NCBI GenBank assembly: GCA_934129745.1
Contig: CAKOWZ010000008.1
Location: forward strand, 1 to 64,000
Source of the DNA: an uncultured Clostridia bacterium
Lineage (GTDB): Bacteria; Bacillota; Clostridia; TANB77; CAG-508
DNA: 64,000 nucleotides
Direction: 5' to 3'
The notes under the pieces are model-generated. The model did no database searches. It had not been told where the DNA came from and saw only the letters and a program-made list of their open reading frames with translations. Shown here one piece after another: positions 17,510 to 26,752 of the stretch. Positions within the stretch are counted from its first letter, which is position 1; every line of letters starts with the position of its first letter. A program made the translations under genes and the position numbers.

Positions 17510-17800
17510 ATGACAAGTAAACAAAGAGCTTTTTTAAGAGGAAAAGCAAATAAAATAGAGGCAATTTTTCAAATAGGAAAAACAGGATTAACAGAAAATT
17601 TAATTAATCAACTTTCAGATGCATTAGAAGCAAGAGAATTAATTAAAATAACAGTTCTAGAAACAGCACCAGATACTGCTAAAGAATTAGCACCTGAAAT
17701 CGCTAATGCGACAAATTCAGATGTTATTCAAGTAATTGGTAATAAAATAGTTTTATATAGAATTAATAAAAATAAAAATAGATATGAAATGAACTTATAA
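17510..17800 (+). CDS. yhbY: YhbY family CRM-domain RNA-binding protein
   Basis: The 96-residue protein is a single CRM domain, with the N-terminal KQRAFLRGKAN, the IGKTGLT loop (GxxG type) and the ELIKI strand. YhbY binds pre-50S ribosomal RNA and helps large-subunit assembly. AAAGGAGA precedes the ATG. The length matches the family, and it lies between a tRNA modification gene and splB. Confidence 0.93.
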   Translation: MTSKQRAFLRGKANKIEAIFQIGKTGLTENLINQLSDALEARELIKITVLETAPDTAKELAPEIANATNSDVIQVIGNKIVLYRINKNKNRYEMNL

Positions 17801-17909
17801 TATAATTAAATAAAATAAAAGAATAAATATAACTGTTTTGGTAAAATTATAATTATACAGATATTAAGTATATAGATATAAATATACAAATAAAAAGGAG
17901 ATTTGTAAA

Positions 17910-18918
17910 ATGTTTTTGCCAAAAGCTGTTTATTATGAAAAAAATGTTGAAGATTATGAATTAGGAAAAAAATTATTAGATGAATATAGAAATCATAATG
18001 TTAAATGTATAGAAATTGAAAACCACAATAATATAGAAGAAATGCGTACTAAGCAAAATACAGAGTTTAGAAATATGAAACAAAACATTATTTTAGGTGT
18101 ACGTAAAACTCATAAATTTGTGGAAAATCATAAAGTATCTGATTATCTTGTACCATATACATCATCACGGTTGTATAGCAATGTGTTTATATTGTTATTT
18201 AGTGTGTAATTTTAATAAATGTTCATATTTAAGAATTTTTGTAAACAGAGAAGAAATGTTAGATAAAATAATTAAAACAGCAAATAAATCAGAAAAAGAA
18301 CTTGTTTTTGAAATTGGAAGTAATAGTGATTTAATTTTAGAAAATCAAATTACAAATAATCTTGTATGGACAATTGAGAATTTTGTTCAGAAAAGTGAAA
18401 AAGGAAAATTAACTTTTCCAACTAAATTTGATATGGTAGATCCAATATTAAATTTAAATCATAATGGAAGAATTATTGTAAGAGTAAGCGTTAATCCAAA
18501 AGAAATAATAAGAAATGTTGAAATTGGTACATCACCATTAGAAAACAGAGTAAAGGCAATAAATAAATTGAAAAAAGCTGGATATCCTGTTGGGATTTTG
18601 ATTGCTCCTGTTATAATGGTTGAAAATTGGAAACAACAATATGAGGAATTAATTAAATATTTATATGATAATTTAGATGAAGATGTAAAAAAAGATGTTT
18701 TTTTTGAAATTATTTTTATGACATATAGTTATATTCATAGAATGATTAATAATGAGGCTTTTCCAGGTTCTATTGATTTGTATAATAAAGAAATGATGAC
18801 TGTTAGAGGAAGAGGAAGATATACTTATAAAAAACAGGTTAAAGAAGAAGGAATGAAGTTTTTTGAAGATATTATGGGAAAATATTTTGGAGAAAATGAA
18901 ATTAAGTATATGGTTTAA
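17910..18918 (+). CDS. splB: Spore photoproduct lyase, needs +1 shift at CGG 18168-18170
   Basis: SplB is a radical SAM enzyme that reverses the 5-thyminyl-dihydrothymine lesion of spore DNA. The zero frame 17910-18209 gives the N-terminus up to YLVPYTSS and then leaves the family. Skipping the C of CGG continues as GCIAMCLYCYL, the CxxxCxxC cluster motif, and through FEIGSNSDLILE to the stop at 18916. The joined product is 335 residues, the expected length, so the break falls exactly at the catalytic cluster. AAAGGAGA precedes ATG 17910. It is either a decoded +1 shift or an inactivating insertion; every other part of the gene is intact, which argues against decay. Confidence 0.85.
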
Positions 18919-19053
18919 ATGGAATTATATTATGTTTTTATAAAATAAAAATAATTTAAATTATTTGAATTTCTTTCTTGATTTCCAAAATTTATTGTGA
19001 TATAAAATAATAAGTTAAATACATTAAATAATTAAACAATGGAGGAAAAGATT

Positions 19054-19431
19054 ATGGAAATTAATGATGAAAAAAGAAAGAAATTTATGGAAAATGCAGG
19101 GAAAAGAGTAAATAATGTAATGCACAATATTCAAATTCTTGAACCAATGGCAAGAAGTAATTCATATGATTTTACAAAAGATGATGTTGAAAAAATGTTT
19201 TATGCAATTCAAGAAACATTAGATTCAACAAAAGCAGAATTCTATAAAAAATTTGAAGAAAAATCAAGAGCAGAAAAGAAATTATTTTCTTTTGATGATT
19301 TTCAAATTCCTAATAATGAAAATGTTAGTAATGCTGTAGAAAATTCTAATGCAAATATTGAACAATCTATAGAAAATGTTAATAATGCAACAGAAACTAA
19401 TGACACAGAAAATGTTGAAGAAAGTTTATAA
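19054..19431 (+). CDS. Hypothetical helical protein, 125 residues
   Basis: ATG 19054 follows GGAGG (19041-19045) at a good distance; ATG 19039 overlaps that site. The N-terminal two thirds is helical with heptad-like spacing (about residues 5-85). The C-terminus is an Asn/Glu/Val-rich low-complexity tail with repeated NVxNA units. No signal or membrane segment is visible, and I do not recognise it. It lies just upstream of the SAM riboswitch. Confidence 0.65.
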   Translation: MEINDEKRKKFMENAGKRVNNVMHNIQILEPMARSNSYDFTKDDVEKMFYAIQETLDSTKAEFYKKFEEKSRAEKKLFSFDDFQIPNNENVSNAVENSNANIEQSIENVNNATETNDTENVEESL

Positions 19432-19450
19432 TTAAAAATATAAATTATAT

Positions 19451-19553
19451 GTTATCAAGAGTGGACGAGAGAATTGGCTTTATGACTCCACAGCAACCTA
19501 TTTTAACAAATAAGGTGCTAATACCGACAGAGCAAAAAATGGCTTTGAATGAT
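19451..19553 (+). promoter_or_regulatory. SAM-I riboswitch (S-box) upstream of metK
   Basis: The conserved core is clear: TTATCAAGAG, a GAGAGAATTGGC joining segment, TATGACTCCACAGCAACCT and AAGGTGCTAATACCGACAGA. These are the hallmark sequences of the class I S-adenosylmethionine riboswitch. With SAM bound it is expected to stop transcription before metK. Confidence 0.93.
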
Positions 19554-19576
19554 GATTATAAATCAGTAAAAAGATT

Positions 19577-19609
19577 AAACCTTTGCACATATATTGCAAA
19601 GGTTTTTTT
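19577..19609 (+). terminator. Riboswitch-controlled terminator
   Basis: AACCTTTGCA pairs with TGCAAAGGTT, followed by TTTTTTG. It lies 24 bases after the aptamer, the expected expression platform. Confidence 0.85.
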
Positions 19610-19620
19610 GAATAATATGT

Positions 19621-19733
19621 AATGATTATGGTAAATTTTATTATATAAGGATTATAGTAAATTTAATTATATAAGGTTTATGTTAAATTCTATTATGTAA
19701 GTTTTATGTTAAATCCTATAAATAAAAAGAAAG
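19621..19733. repeat. AT-rich 27-bp tandem repeats before metK
   Basis: Four imperfect units of the type GATTATGGTAAATTTTATTA plus TATAAG lie between the riboswitch terminator and metK. Units differ at a few positions. Confidence 0.7.
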
Positions 19734-19744
19734 GAAATGATATT

Positions 19745-20890
19745 ATGAGAAAATTATTTACATCAGAAAGTGTAACAGAAGGACATCCAGATAAATTATG
19801 TGATTTTATTTCAGATAGTATTTTAGATGCATTTTTAGAAAAAGATTCTACATCAAGAGTGGCATGTGAAACTGTTGCAGGAAAAGATAAGATTTTTATA
19901 ACAGGAGAAATTACATCAACAGCTAATGTTGATATCGAACAAATAGCTAGAAATGCAATAAAACAAATAGGATATGCGGGAAAAGGAATTGATATTGATT
20001 ATAAAACATGTGAAATTGATATTAATATTTCAAAACAATCACCAGATATTGCATTAGGTGTTGATGAGTCATTTGAAAAAAAACTAGGAGATGATAATTT
20101 AGAATCTGAAGGTGCTGGAGATCAAGGTTTAATGTTTGGATTTGCATGTGATGAAACACCTGAATTAATGCCACTCCCAATATCACTTGCACATAAATTA
20201 GCTAAAAGATTAACAGATGTGAGAAAACAAAAACAAATAGATTATCTAGAACCAGATGGTAAAGTTCAAGTTACTGTTGAATATGAAAATGATAAACCTA
20301 TAAGGATTGATACTATTGTTGTTTCAACACAACATAAAAAAGATGTTGAATTAGATGTTTTGAAAAAAGATATTAAAGAAAAAGTGATAAATGGAATTGT
20401 CCCAAGTGAATTATTAGATGACAAAACAAAATATTTTATAAATCCAACAGGAAGATTTGTAATTGGAGGACCTTTAGGAGATAGCGGATTAACTGGAAGA
20501 AAAATTATTGTTGATACATATGGTGGCTATAGCCGCCATGGTGGAGGCGCTTTTTCTGGCAAAGATCCAACAAAAGTTGATAGGTCAGCATCATATATGG
20601 CAAGACACATCGCAAAAAATATTGTTGCAAATGGATTAGCAAAAAAGTGCGAACTCCAATTATCCTATGCAATTGGAGTTGCCAAACCTGTATCAATCTA
20701 TGTTGACACATTTGGAACATCAACATTACCGGAAGACAAAATTGTAGAAATTATTTATAATAAATTTGAATTAACACCAAGAGGTATTATTAATTATTTG
20801 GATTTACAAAAACCAATTTATAAACAAACCACTAATTATGGGCATTTTGGCAAAGATAATCTTTCTTGGGAAAAAATAGTTAAATTATGA
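19745..20890 (+). CDS. metK: S-adenosylmethionine synthetase
   Basis: MetK makes SAM from methionine and ATP. The N-terminus KLFTSESVTEGHPDK is the family signature. GAGDQGLMFGFA near residue 120 is the ATP-binding loop, and GGGAFSGKDPTKVDRSA near 265 is the phosphate-binding loop. At 381 residues it has normal length. I chose ATG 19745 with AAAGGAA upstream; an earlier in-frame ATG at 19706 lies in the repeat tract. It is controlled by the SAM-I riboswitch at 19451, so it is repressed when SAM is plentiful. Confidence 0.97.
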   Translation: MRKLFTSESVTEGHPDKLCDFISDSILDAFLEKDSTSRVACETVAGKDKIFITGEITSTANVDIEQIARNAIKQIGYAGKGIDIDYKTCEIDINISKQSPDIALGVDESFEKKLGDDNLESEGAGDQGLMFGFACDETPELMPLPISLAHKLAKRLTDVRKQKQIDYLEPDGKVQVTVEYENDKPIRIDTIVVSTQHKKDVELDVLKKDIKEKVINGIVPSELLDDKTKYFINPTGRFVIGGPLGDSGLTGRKIIVDTYGGYSRHGGGAFSGKDPTKVDRSASYMARHIAKNIVANGLAKKCELQLSYAIGVAKPVSIYVDTFGTSTLPEDKIVEIIYNKFELTPRGIINYLDLQKPIYKQTTNYGHFGKDNLSWEKIVKL

Positions 20891-20920
20891 GCAATTGGGG
20901 ACGCGTCCCAAATTGTCCAC
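20889..20920. repeat. GGGACGCGTCCC palindromic repeat
   Basis: A single unit with GCAATT and AATTG arms around GGGGACGCGTCCC, overlapping the last base of the metK stop. Confidence 0.88.
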
Positions 20921-20941
20921 TAAAAAATTATTAACAAATAA

Positions 20942-20999
20942 TTGACAAATATAGAAAATGATGGTATACTAATAAACGAATTGAGTATACTAGTATAGA
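20942..20999 (+). promoter_or_regulatory. tetR promoter and likely operator
   Basis: TTGACA 20942-20947 and TATACT 20965-20970 are 17 bases apart. The palindrome TATACTAGTATA at about 20985-20996 lies just downstream of the start point, and half of it also occurs in the -10 region. It would suit autoregulation by the TetR protein. Confidence 0.65.
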
Positions 21000-21014
21000 G
21001 GTGAAAGAAAGGGT

Positions 21015-21590
21015 GTGAGTGAGTTGAAGGATGAACAGATTATTAAATCAGCAAAAAAACTTATTTCAAAGTATGGGTTTAAAAAAGTGTCAATGGATGA
21101 GATCGCAAATGATGCGGGTGTTACAAAAAAAACAGTATATTCGTATTTTTCTAGTAAAGAGGAATTATTAAATATAATTATAAAACAAGAGTTAGACAAA
21201 ATGAAAAAAGAGCTTGAAAAATATGAAAAAGAGACAGGTGATTTTTTTGAGGGGATTCATGAAGGAATTTTCAATTTATTGAAATTTAGGAGAAAAAATG
21301 ACTTGTTTAAAATTTTGATTGAAGAATCTGAGGTTTTTAGAAATGATAAATTAAAGGAGTGTTTAAGTATCATTGAGAAAAATGTTATGGATTATATTAA
21401 ATCAAAGTTGGTTGATGCAAATGAAAAAGGATATATTAGTGTAAAAAATGTTGATGTAATGACTTTTTTAATTTACAAAATGTATATTGCTTTAATGTTT
21501 GAATGGAGTGATTCATATAAAAAATTAGATGAACAGGAAATTACAGATACTATTTTGCAAATTTTAAAAAGTGGGATTGCATTAAATTAA
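21015..21590 (+). CDS. TetR/AcrR family transcriptional regulator
   Basis: The 191-residue protein has a canonical N-terminal helix-turn-helix at about residues 10-55 (KVSMDEIANDAGVTKKTVYS followed by YFSSKEELL). A helical ligand-binding domain follows. GTG 21015 is used with AGAGGTG upstream; TTG 21024 is an alternative. It precedes a YhgE/Pip gene, a common pairing in which TetR represses the membrane protein gene and itself. The TATACTAGTATA palindrome upstream is its probable operator. Confidence 0.9.
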   Translation: MSELKDEQIIKSAKKLISKYGFKKVSMDEIANDAGVTKKTVYSYFSSKEELLNIIIKQELDKMKKELEKYEKETGDFFEGIHEGIFNLLKFRRKNDLFKILIEESEVFRNDKLKECLSIIEKNVMDYIKSKLVDANEKGYISVKNVDVMTFLIYKMYIALMFEWSDSYKKLDEQEITDTILQILKSGIALN

Positions 21591-21594
21591 ATTA

Positions 21595-21715
21595 AATATG
21601 ACACTAAATTAAATTATATGACACCAAATTAAGTGATATGAAACTAAATTAAGTGATATCACATTAAATTAGGTGATATAACATTAAATTATTAAATAAT
21701 ATAACACTAAATTAA
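21595..21715. repeat. AT-rich 20-bp tandem repeats
   Basis: About six imperfect units resembling ATATGACACTAAATTAAGTG fill the gap between tetR and yhgE. The remaining 100 bases to the next gene hold no clear promoter. Confidence 0.7.
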
Positions 21716-21818
21716 ATGGCATTGTACAAAATTAAAACATAGTTATTTAAAATTATGTAATATTACTCAAAATTATAAAAACTATAAAATTAAATTGAAA
21801 GGAAGTTGAAGATTTAAA

Positions 21819-24221
21819 ATGATGAAAAAATTACAAGATAAAGGAGTATTTAAATTTATTGTATTTGCTGTTGTTTTATTAATACCAGTAATATACAGTT
21901 TCTTTTATTTAAAATCATACTGGAATCCATATGAACATTTAACAGACATGAAAGTCGGTATTGTTAATTTGGATAAAGGTGAAAATGGTCAAAATAGAGG
22001 AGAAGAATTTTTAAAAGAATTGCAAAATTCAGGAATTATGAATTTTGTTGAAGTTGAAAGTACTGAAGATGCTAATAAAGGATTAGGTGAAGATGAATAT
22101 TATGCAGTAATAACTGTTCCAGAAAATTTCACAACAACTTTAAATAGTGCATCAACAGATAATAAACAAATTTCAACAATTACATATTCACCAAACAAAA
22201 GAAAAAATTATTTATCATATCAAATATTAAATAGTGCTTTGAAAACAATTGAAATTAATTTACAATCAAAAGTAAGCAAAGAAGTTACAGGAACATTATC
22301 TGACAGTTTAAAAGATGTTCCAGAAGATTTACAGAAAATATCTGATGGAGCTGAACAAATTGATGATGGTGCAGAAAAATTATCAGAAGGTTTACAAAAA
22401 TTAACAACAGGTACCAATACATTAGATAGTAAATATAGCGAATTTGATAAAGGTATTGAAAATGCTTCTAATGGAAGCACAAATTTAACAAATGGTATAG
22501 GTCAAGTAAATTCTGGAATTGATAGTTTATCAAATGGTGCAAACACATTAAATAATGCAATGGCACAAATTAACAATGGTGTTAATTCATTATCAAATAA
22601 AGGTAATTTAGGAATTGTTAAATTATTACAAGGTGTTAATAATTTATATAAAGGTGAAGAAGCATTAAATTCAGGAATTTCAATGTATACAAGAGTTTCT
22701 AAAGCTTTAGCTCAAGGAACACAAAATTATATTAAAAATGCAAACGAATTATCAGAAAAAATTAAATCATATGTTACAGATACAGATAATCTGGAAAATA
22801 AAGTTCAAAATCATATGACAAATACTGAAAATTTGGAAAATGACATTATTAATTATGTAAATGATGTTAATAATTTAAATACACAAGAAAATGAATTATT
22901 AAATAAAATGATTCAATATTCACAATCAAATCCAAATGATGAAAAAGCTAAAGAGTTAGCAAAACAAGCTAATGATATTTTAACAAATAAAACTAATAAA
23001 AATATTTCTGCTAGAGGACAAAATTTAGTAACTAATGCTAATGAATTAAAAGAAGATAGTAAAGTATTAATTTCAGATGCTCAAAAATTACAAACAAATA
23101 ATGAAGATCTTGTAAACAAATCAAATACATTAAAATCAGATAATACAAAATTAACACAAGGTGCTTTACAAATTTTAGCAAAAAGCGATGAATTAGCATT
23201 ACAATCACAAAAAATATTTGGAGGTGTTTCTGAATTAAAAAATCAAACATCTAATTTAAGTGAATTAACTGAAGGTATTAAAACTTTAAAATCTGTTATT
23301 TCTCAAGTAAATACAGGAACAGAAAGTTTAACTTCAGGTGTTAATGAATTAAAAACTGGAACAAATAAAGTTCAAAATGGTTCAGTTGAATTATCAAAAG
23401 GATTAAATACATTAAAAACAAGTTCAAAAGATGTAAAAAATGCTATTGAACAAATTAGTGATGGAACAAGTCAAGCATTAGAAGGAAGTACAACTTTGAA
23501 ACAAGGTACTACAGAATTTAAAACACAAATAAATGAAGGTCTTGAAACTGCTAAAGAAGAAGTAAAAAAATTAGATGATTTAGATAATTATGTTCAAGAT
23601 CCAGTACAATTTAAAGAAGAATCATATGGTAAAGTTGATTCATATGGTGTTGCATTTGCACCATTATTCATTTCAATTGGATTATGGGTTGGTGCATTAA
23701 TGTGTTATGTTGTTTTATATTATGATCAAAGACATAGATTTGGAATATTAGACCATGATTCAAAGAAAAGTAAAATCATCCAAAACGCTTTATATCTAGT
23801 AATAGGAGCTGTTGAAGGTGTATTAACAGGATTAATTCTTAAATGGACTTTAGGATTTGATGTGGTAAATATGGGAACTTATGTATGTCAATGTATTTTA
23901 GCAGGACTTGTATTTATGACTGTAATTCAATTCTTGATTAGAAATTTTGGAGATATTGGTAAATTCTTAGCATTAATTATACTTGTTTTACAACTTGCAG
24001 CTTCAGGTGGAACATTCCCAGTTGAAACAATTGATAATGGATTCAAAGTATTTACAAATATGTTACCTATGACATATACAATAAGAGCATTTAGAGATGC
24101 CTTAGTTGCTACAGATCATAGTTTAATTGCTACAAATACTTGGATTTTAATAGGTATTTTTGTTGTATTAAATATCATTAATTTAGGTGTTGAAGTATTT
24201 AAAGCTAAAAAAGAAAAATAA
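21819..24221 (+). CDS. yhgE: YhgE/Pip family membrane protein
   Basis: The 800-residue protein has one N-terminal membrane segment (about residues 12-32) and a long extracellular region of repeats with Asn/Gly/Ser/Leu heptads (for example LSEGLQKLTTGTNTL). Five to six membrane segments in the last 200 residues form an ABC-2-permease-like domain. Family members include phage infection protein Pip and type VII-associated EsaA-like proteins; the biochemical role is unsettled. GGAAG precedes the ATG pair at 21819/21822. The neighbouring TetR regulator and shared direction suggest one regulated unit. Confidence 0.9.
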   Translation: MMKKLQDKGVFKFIVFAVVLLIPVIYSFFYLKSYWNPYEHLTDMKVGIVNLDKGENGQNRGEEFLKELQNSGIMNFVEVESTEDANKGLGEDEYYAVITVPENFTTTLNSASTDNKQISTITYSPNKRKNYLSYQILNSALKTIEINLQSKVSKEVTGTLSDSLKDVPEDLQKISDGAEQIDDGAEKLSEGLQKLTTGTNTLDSKYSEFDKGIENASNGSTNLTNGIGQVNSGIDSLSNGANTLNNAMAQINNGVNSLSNKGNLGIVKLLQGVNNLYKGEEALNSGISMYTRVSKALAQGTQNYIKNANELSEKIKSYVTDTDNLENKVQNHMTNTENLENDIINYVNDVNNLNTQENELLNKMIQYSQSNPNDEKAKELAKQANDILTNKTNKNISARGQNLVTNANELKEDSKVLISDAQKLQTNNEDLVNKSNTLKSDNTKLTQGALQILAKSDELALQSQKIFGGVSELKNQTSNLSELTEGIKTLKSVISQVNTGTESLTSGVNELKTGTNKVQNGSVELSKGLNTLKTSSKDVKNAIEQISDGTSQALEGSTTLKQGTTEFKTQINEGLETAKEEVKKLDDLDNYVQDPVQFKEESYGKVDSYGVAFAPLFISIGLWVGALMCYVVLYYDQRHRFGILDHDSKKSKIIQNALYLVIGAVEGVLTGLILKWTLGFDVVNMGTYVCQCILAGLVFMTVIQFLIRNFGDIGKFLALIILVLQLAASGGTFPVETIDNGFKVFTNMLPMTYTIRAFRDALVATDHSLIATNTWILIGIFVVLNIINLGVEVFKAKKEK

Positions 24222-24227
24222 TTTGAA

Positions 24228-24290
24228 AAATTGGGGACGCGTCCAGATTACTCATATGAGCAATTAGGACGCGTCCCCAATTGCACACTT
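24228..24290. repeat. GGGACGCGTCCC palindromic repeat (double unit)
   Basis: TTGGGGACGCGTCC and AGGACGCGTCCCCAATTGC flank ATTACTCATATGAGCAATT. It starts about 7 bases after the yhgE stop. Confidence 0.88.
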
Positions 24291-24336
24291 AAAAACAATG
24301 TGGTATAATATGCAAAAAAGGTTTGGAGAATTTAAA

Positions 24337-26028
24337 ATGATAAGGTTATCAAATATTAAAATAAGAAAAGATATTTCAGATGAAGAGTTATTTGAGCATA
24401 TATATAAAAAATTTAAAATTAATAAAAATACAGTAACTAAAAAACAAATAGTAAAAAAGTCAATTGATGCAAGGAATAAAGATGATATTTTTTATAATTA
24501 TTCTGTTGAAATTGAGTGTAAGAATGAGGATAAGATAAAGGGTGGAGTTAAAGTAAAAGATGATGTTATGCCTAAAGTAATTAAAAATAGAAATGCTGAT
24601 GGTTTAAGACCTGTTATTATTGGGGCAGGTCCTGCTGGCTTATTTGCTGGGCTTACTTTAGCTCAAAACGGGTATAGTCCTATTATTATTGAACAGGGGA
24701 AAACTGTTAGGGAGAGAAAAAAAGATGTTGATGAATTTTTGAAAACTGGTAAATTAAATGTTTTATCAAATGTTCAATTTGGTGAAGGTGGTGCAGGGAC
24801 TTTTTCTGATGGAAAATTGACTAGTGGTATTCATAATCCTTTATGTAAAATCGTGTTAAAGGAATTTCATAGATTTGGGGCTCCTGAACAGATTTTATAT
24901 GTTAATAAACCACATATAGGTACTGATAATTTGATTAATATTATTGAAAATATGAGAAATGAAATTATCAGTCTTGGCGGAGAATTTATTTTTAGTGAAA
25001 AAGTTGTTGATTTTGAGTTCGTTGAAGATAATTCATCTTACATTTTGAAAAATAATAATGAAAATGTAGAAAACACTGAAATTCAAGAAGAGAATGATTT
25101 TCAAGAAAATTATAAAGATAAAGGCAAAAATAATATAAAAATTAAAGATAAATCAAATAGCAAAAAAATAAAATCAGTAATTTGTCAAAGTGGAAGAAAA
25201 ATTGAAACAGATGCAGTTATATTAGCGATTGGTCATAGTGCAAGAGATATTTTTGAAAAATTATATAAAAAAGGAATTGATATGCAAAAAAAGAATTTTT
25301 CAGTTGGTGTAAGAATTGAGCATAAACAAGAAATGATAAATAAATCTCAATATGGAACAAAAACTGACTTAAAATTACCTCCTGCAGAATATAAATTAGC
25401 TTATCATGGAAAAAATAGATCTTGTTATACATTTTGCATGTGTCCAGGGGGGGTTGTAATGGCTTCATCAAGTGAGGAAAATACTATTGTTTCAAATGGT
25501 ATGAGTACATTTGCACGTGATGGGGAAAATGCTAATAGTGCTGTTTTAGTGAATGTAACTCCAGATGATTTTAAGGGAGAGTCACCTTTAGAGGGAATTT
25601 ATTTTCAAAAAGCTTTGGAAGAAAAGGCTTTTGTACTTGGTGGATCAAATTATTTTGCACCAATTCAGAGATTTGAAGATTTTAAAAATAATAGAAAATC
25701 GACATTTATAGGTGATGTTAAACCTACATATAAACCAGGTGTTAGTTTATCAAATTTGAATGAAATTTTGCCAGATTTTGTTTCAAAAACATTGGTTGAA
25801 GGGATTGAGTATTTTGATAAATTAATAAATGGTTTTGGTAATCCAGATTCAATTTTAACTGGTGTTGAAACTAGAAGTTCTTCTCCTGTTCAGATTTGCA
25901 GAGATGAGAATAAAGAGTCTAATGTTAAAGGTGTGTTTCCTTGTGGAGAGGGTGCTGGTTATGCTGGTGGGATTATGTCTGCTGCTGTTGATGGGATTAA
26001 GTGTGCATATGCTGTTATGGAAAAATAA
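24337..26028 (+). CDS. FAD-dependent oxidoreductase (COG2509 type)
   Basis: The 563-residue protein has a basic N-terminal domain (about 1-90), then the FAD-binding Rossmann motif VIIGAGPAGLFAG near residue 92. FGEGGAGTFSDGKLTSG is characteristic of the COG2509 'uncharacterised FAD-dependent dehydrogenase' family. A second nucleotide-binding segment AVILAIGHSARD and the C-terminal GEGAGYAGGIMSAAVDG complete the fold. Residues about 245-290 are a low-complexity Asn/Lys/Glu insert. ATG 24337 follows TTTGGAG. The substrate is unknown; the family is widespread in Firmicutes. Confidence 0.88.
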   Translation: MIRLSNIKIRKDISDEELFEHIYKKFKINKNTVTKKQIVKKSIDARNKDDIFYNYSVEIECKNEDKIKGGVKVKDDVMPKVIKNRNADGLRPVIIGAGPAGLFAGLTLAQNGYSPIIIEQGKTVRERKKDVDEFLKTGKLNVLSNVQFGEGGAGTFSDGKLTSGIHNPLCKIVLKEFHRFGAPEQILYVNKPHIGTDNLINIIENMRNEIISLGGEFIFSEKVVDFEFVEDNSSYILKNNNENVENTEIQEENDFQENYKDKGKNNIKIKDKSNSKKIKSVICQSGRKIETDAVILAIGHSARDIFEKLYKKGIDMQKKNFSVGVRIEHKQEMINKSQYGTKTDLKLPPAEYKLAYHGKNRSCYTFCMCPGGVVMASSSEENTIVSNGMSTFARDGENANSAVLVNVTPDDFKGESPLEGIYFQKALEEKAFVLGGSNYFAPIQRFEDFKNNRKSTFIGDVKPTYKPGVSLSNLNEILPDFVSKTLVEGIEYFDKLINGFGNPDSILTGVETRSSSPVQICRDENKESNVKGVFPCGEGAGYAGGIMSAAVDGIKCAYAVMEK

Positions 26029-26039
26029 ATGCTTTTATA

Positions 26040-26085
26040 AAAAATAGTATCAATATTTTTCTGAAAAATATTGATACTATTTTTT
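26040..26085. terminator. Terminator after the FAD enzyme gene
   Basis: AAATAGTATCAATATTTTT pairs with AAAAATATTGATACTATTT, followed by TTTT. Confidence 0.85.
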
Positions 26086-26136
26086 TACTAGAAATTTTCT
26101 AAATCTTCACAAAAAATTAAGTATGTTTTACTGCTT

Positions 26137-26391
26137 TTAAAATATCTTCAAATTCTTATACCCCATATATTCTATGAATTTTTCATGCCACAGCTCACTC
26201 ATTATTTTTTCATTTCCACAACTAAAATTATTGATAAATTGTATAAAATCGCAACAATAATCAAATCCATCTGTTACATAATCACCACAAAATATAAAAT
26301 CATCAACATTATATTTTTGTATATCATCTAATACTAATTTTAATAACAAATAATTACTATGTATATCATTTAATATTGCAATTTTTTTCAT
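26137..26391 (-). pseudogene. Truncated metallophosphoesterase
   Basis: Only the first 84 residues of a calcineurin-like phosphoesterase remain. The metal motifs NDIHSN and FCGDYVTDG are present, but the later GNH and histidine motifs are absent. GGAGGAAAA precedes the start. The frame ends without a CGG codon, so this is truncation rather than the +1 type of break. It may still be expressed, but catalysis is unlikely. Confidence 0.65.
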
Positions 26392-26492
26392 AAATTTTCC
26401 TCCACTTCCAAACAAATATATAAATATAAAATTTTGTGGTATTTTATAGAATTTTATTCATTAAGAATTCTCAAATTTAAATAATTTACTTT

Positions 26493-26568
26493 TGGTGCTA
26501 CCATGCAGAATCGAACTGCAGACCTACTGGTTACGAATCAGTTGCTCTACCAACTGAGCTATAGTAGC
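26493..26568 (-). tRNA. tRNA-Thr (anticodon CGT)
   Basis: On the minus strand it starts GCTACTATAGCTCAG and ends GGTAGCACCA with CCA encoded. The D-loop TTGGTAGAGCA, anticodon loop TTCGTAA and T-arm TTCGATTC are all in place. The CGT anticodon reads ACG. The closing pair of the anticodon stem is A-C, a small irregularity. Confidence 0.93.
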
Positions 26569-26752
26569 ATTTCGATATTAATTATATTTTTACATATAAA
26601 AAATGTCAATACTTTTACAAAACAATACAAAAAATATAATAAAATTTTGTCACAAATTTACAATAATATGCAATAAAAAATACCACACAGTGTGGTATTT
26701 TAATTTTCAGAAAATACAAATAAAAAATAAAGTTTCAAATATGCCAAATATT

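Noticed and set aside
19621..19733. CRISPR array
   Set aside because: The repeats are contiguous without spacers and imperfect. No CRISPR array or cas gene was seen anywhere in the window.
26137..26391. Truncated phosphoesterase as a CGG-shift gene
   Set aside because: No CGG codon in the gene, and no matching sequence continues in another frame.
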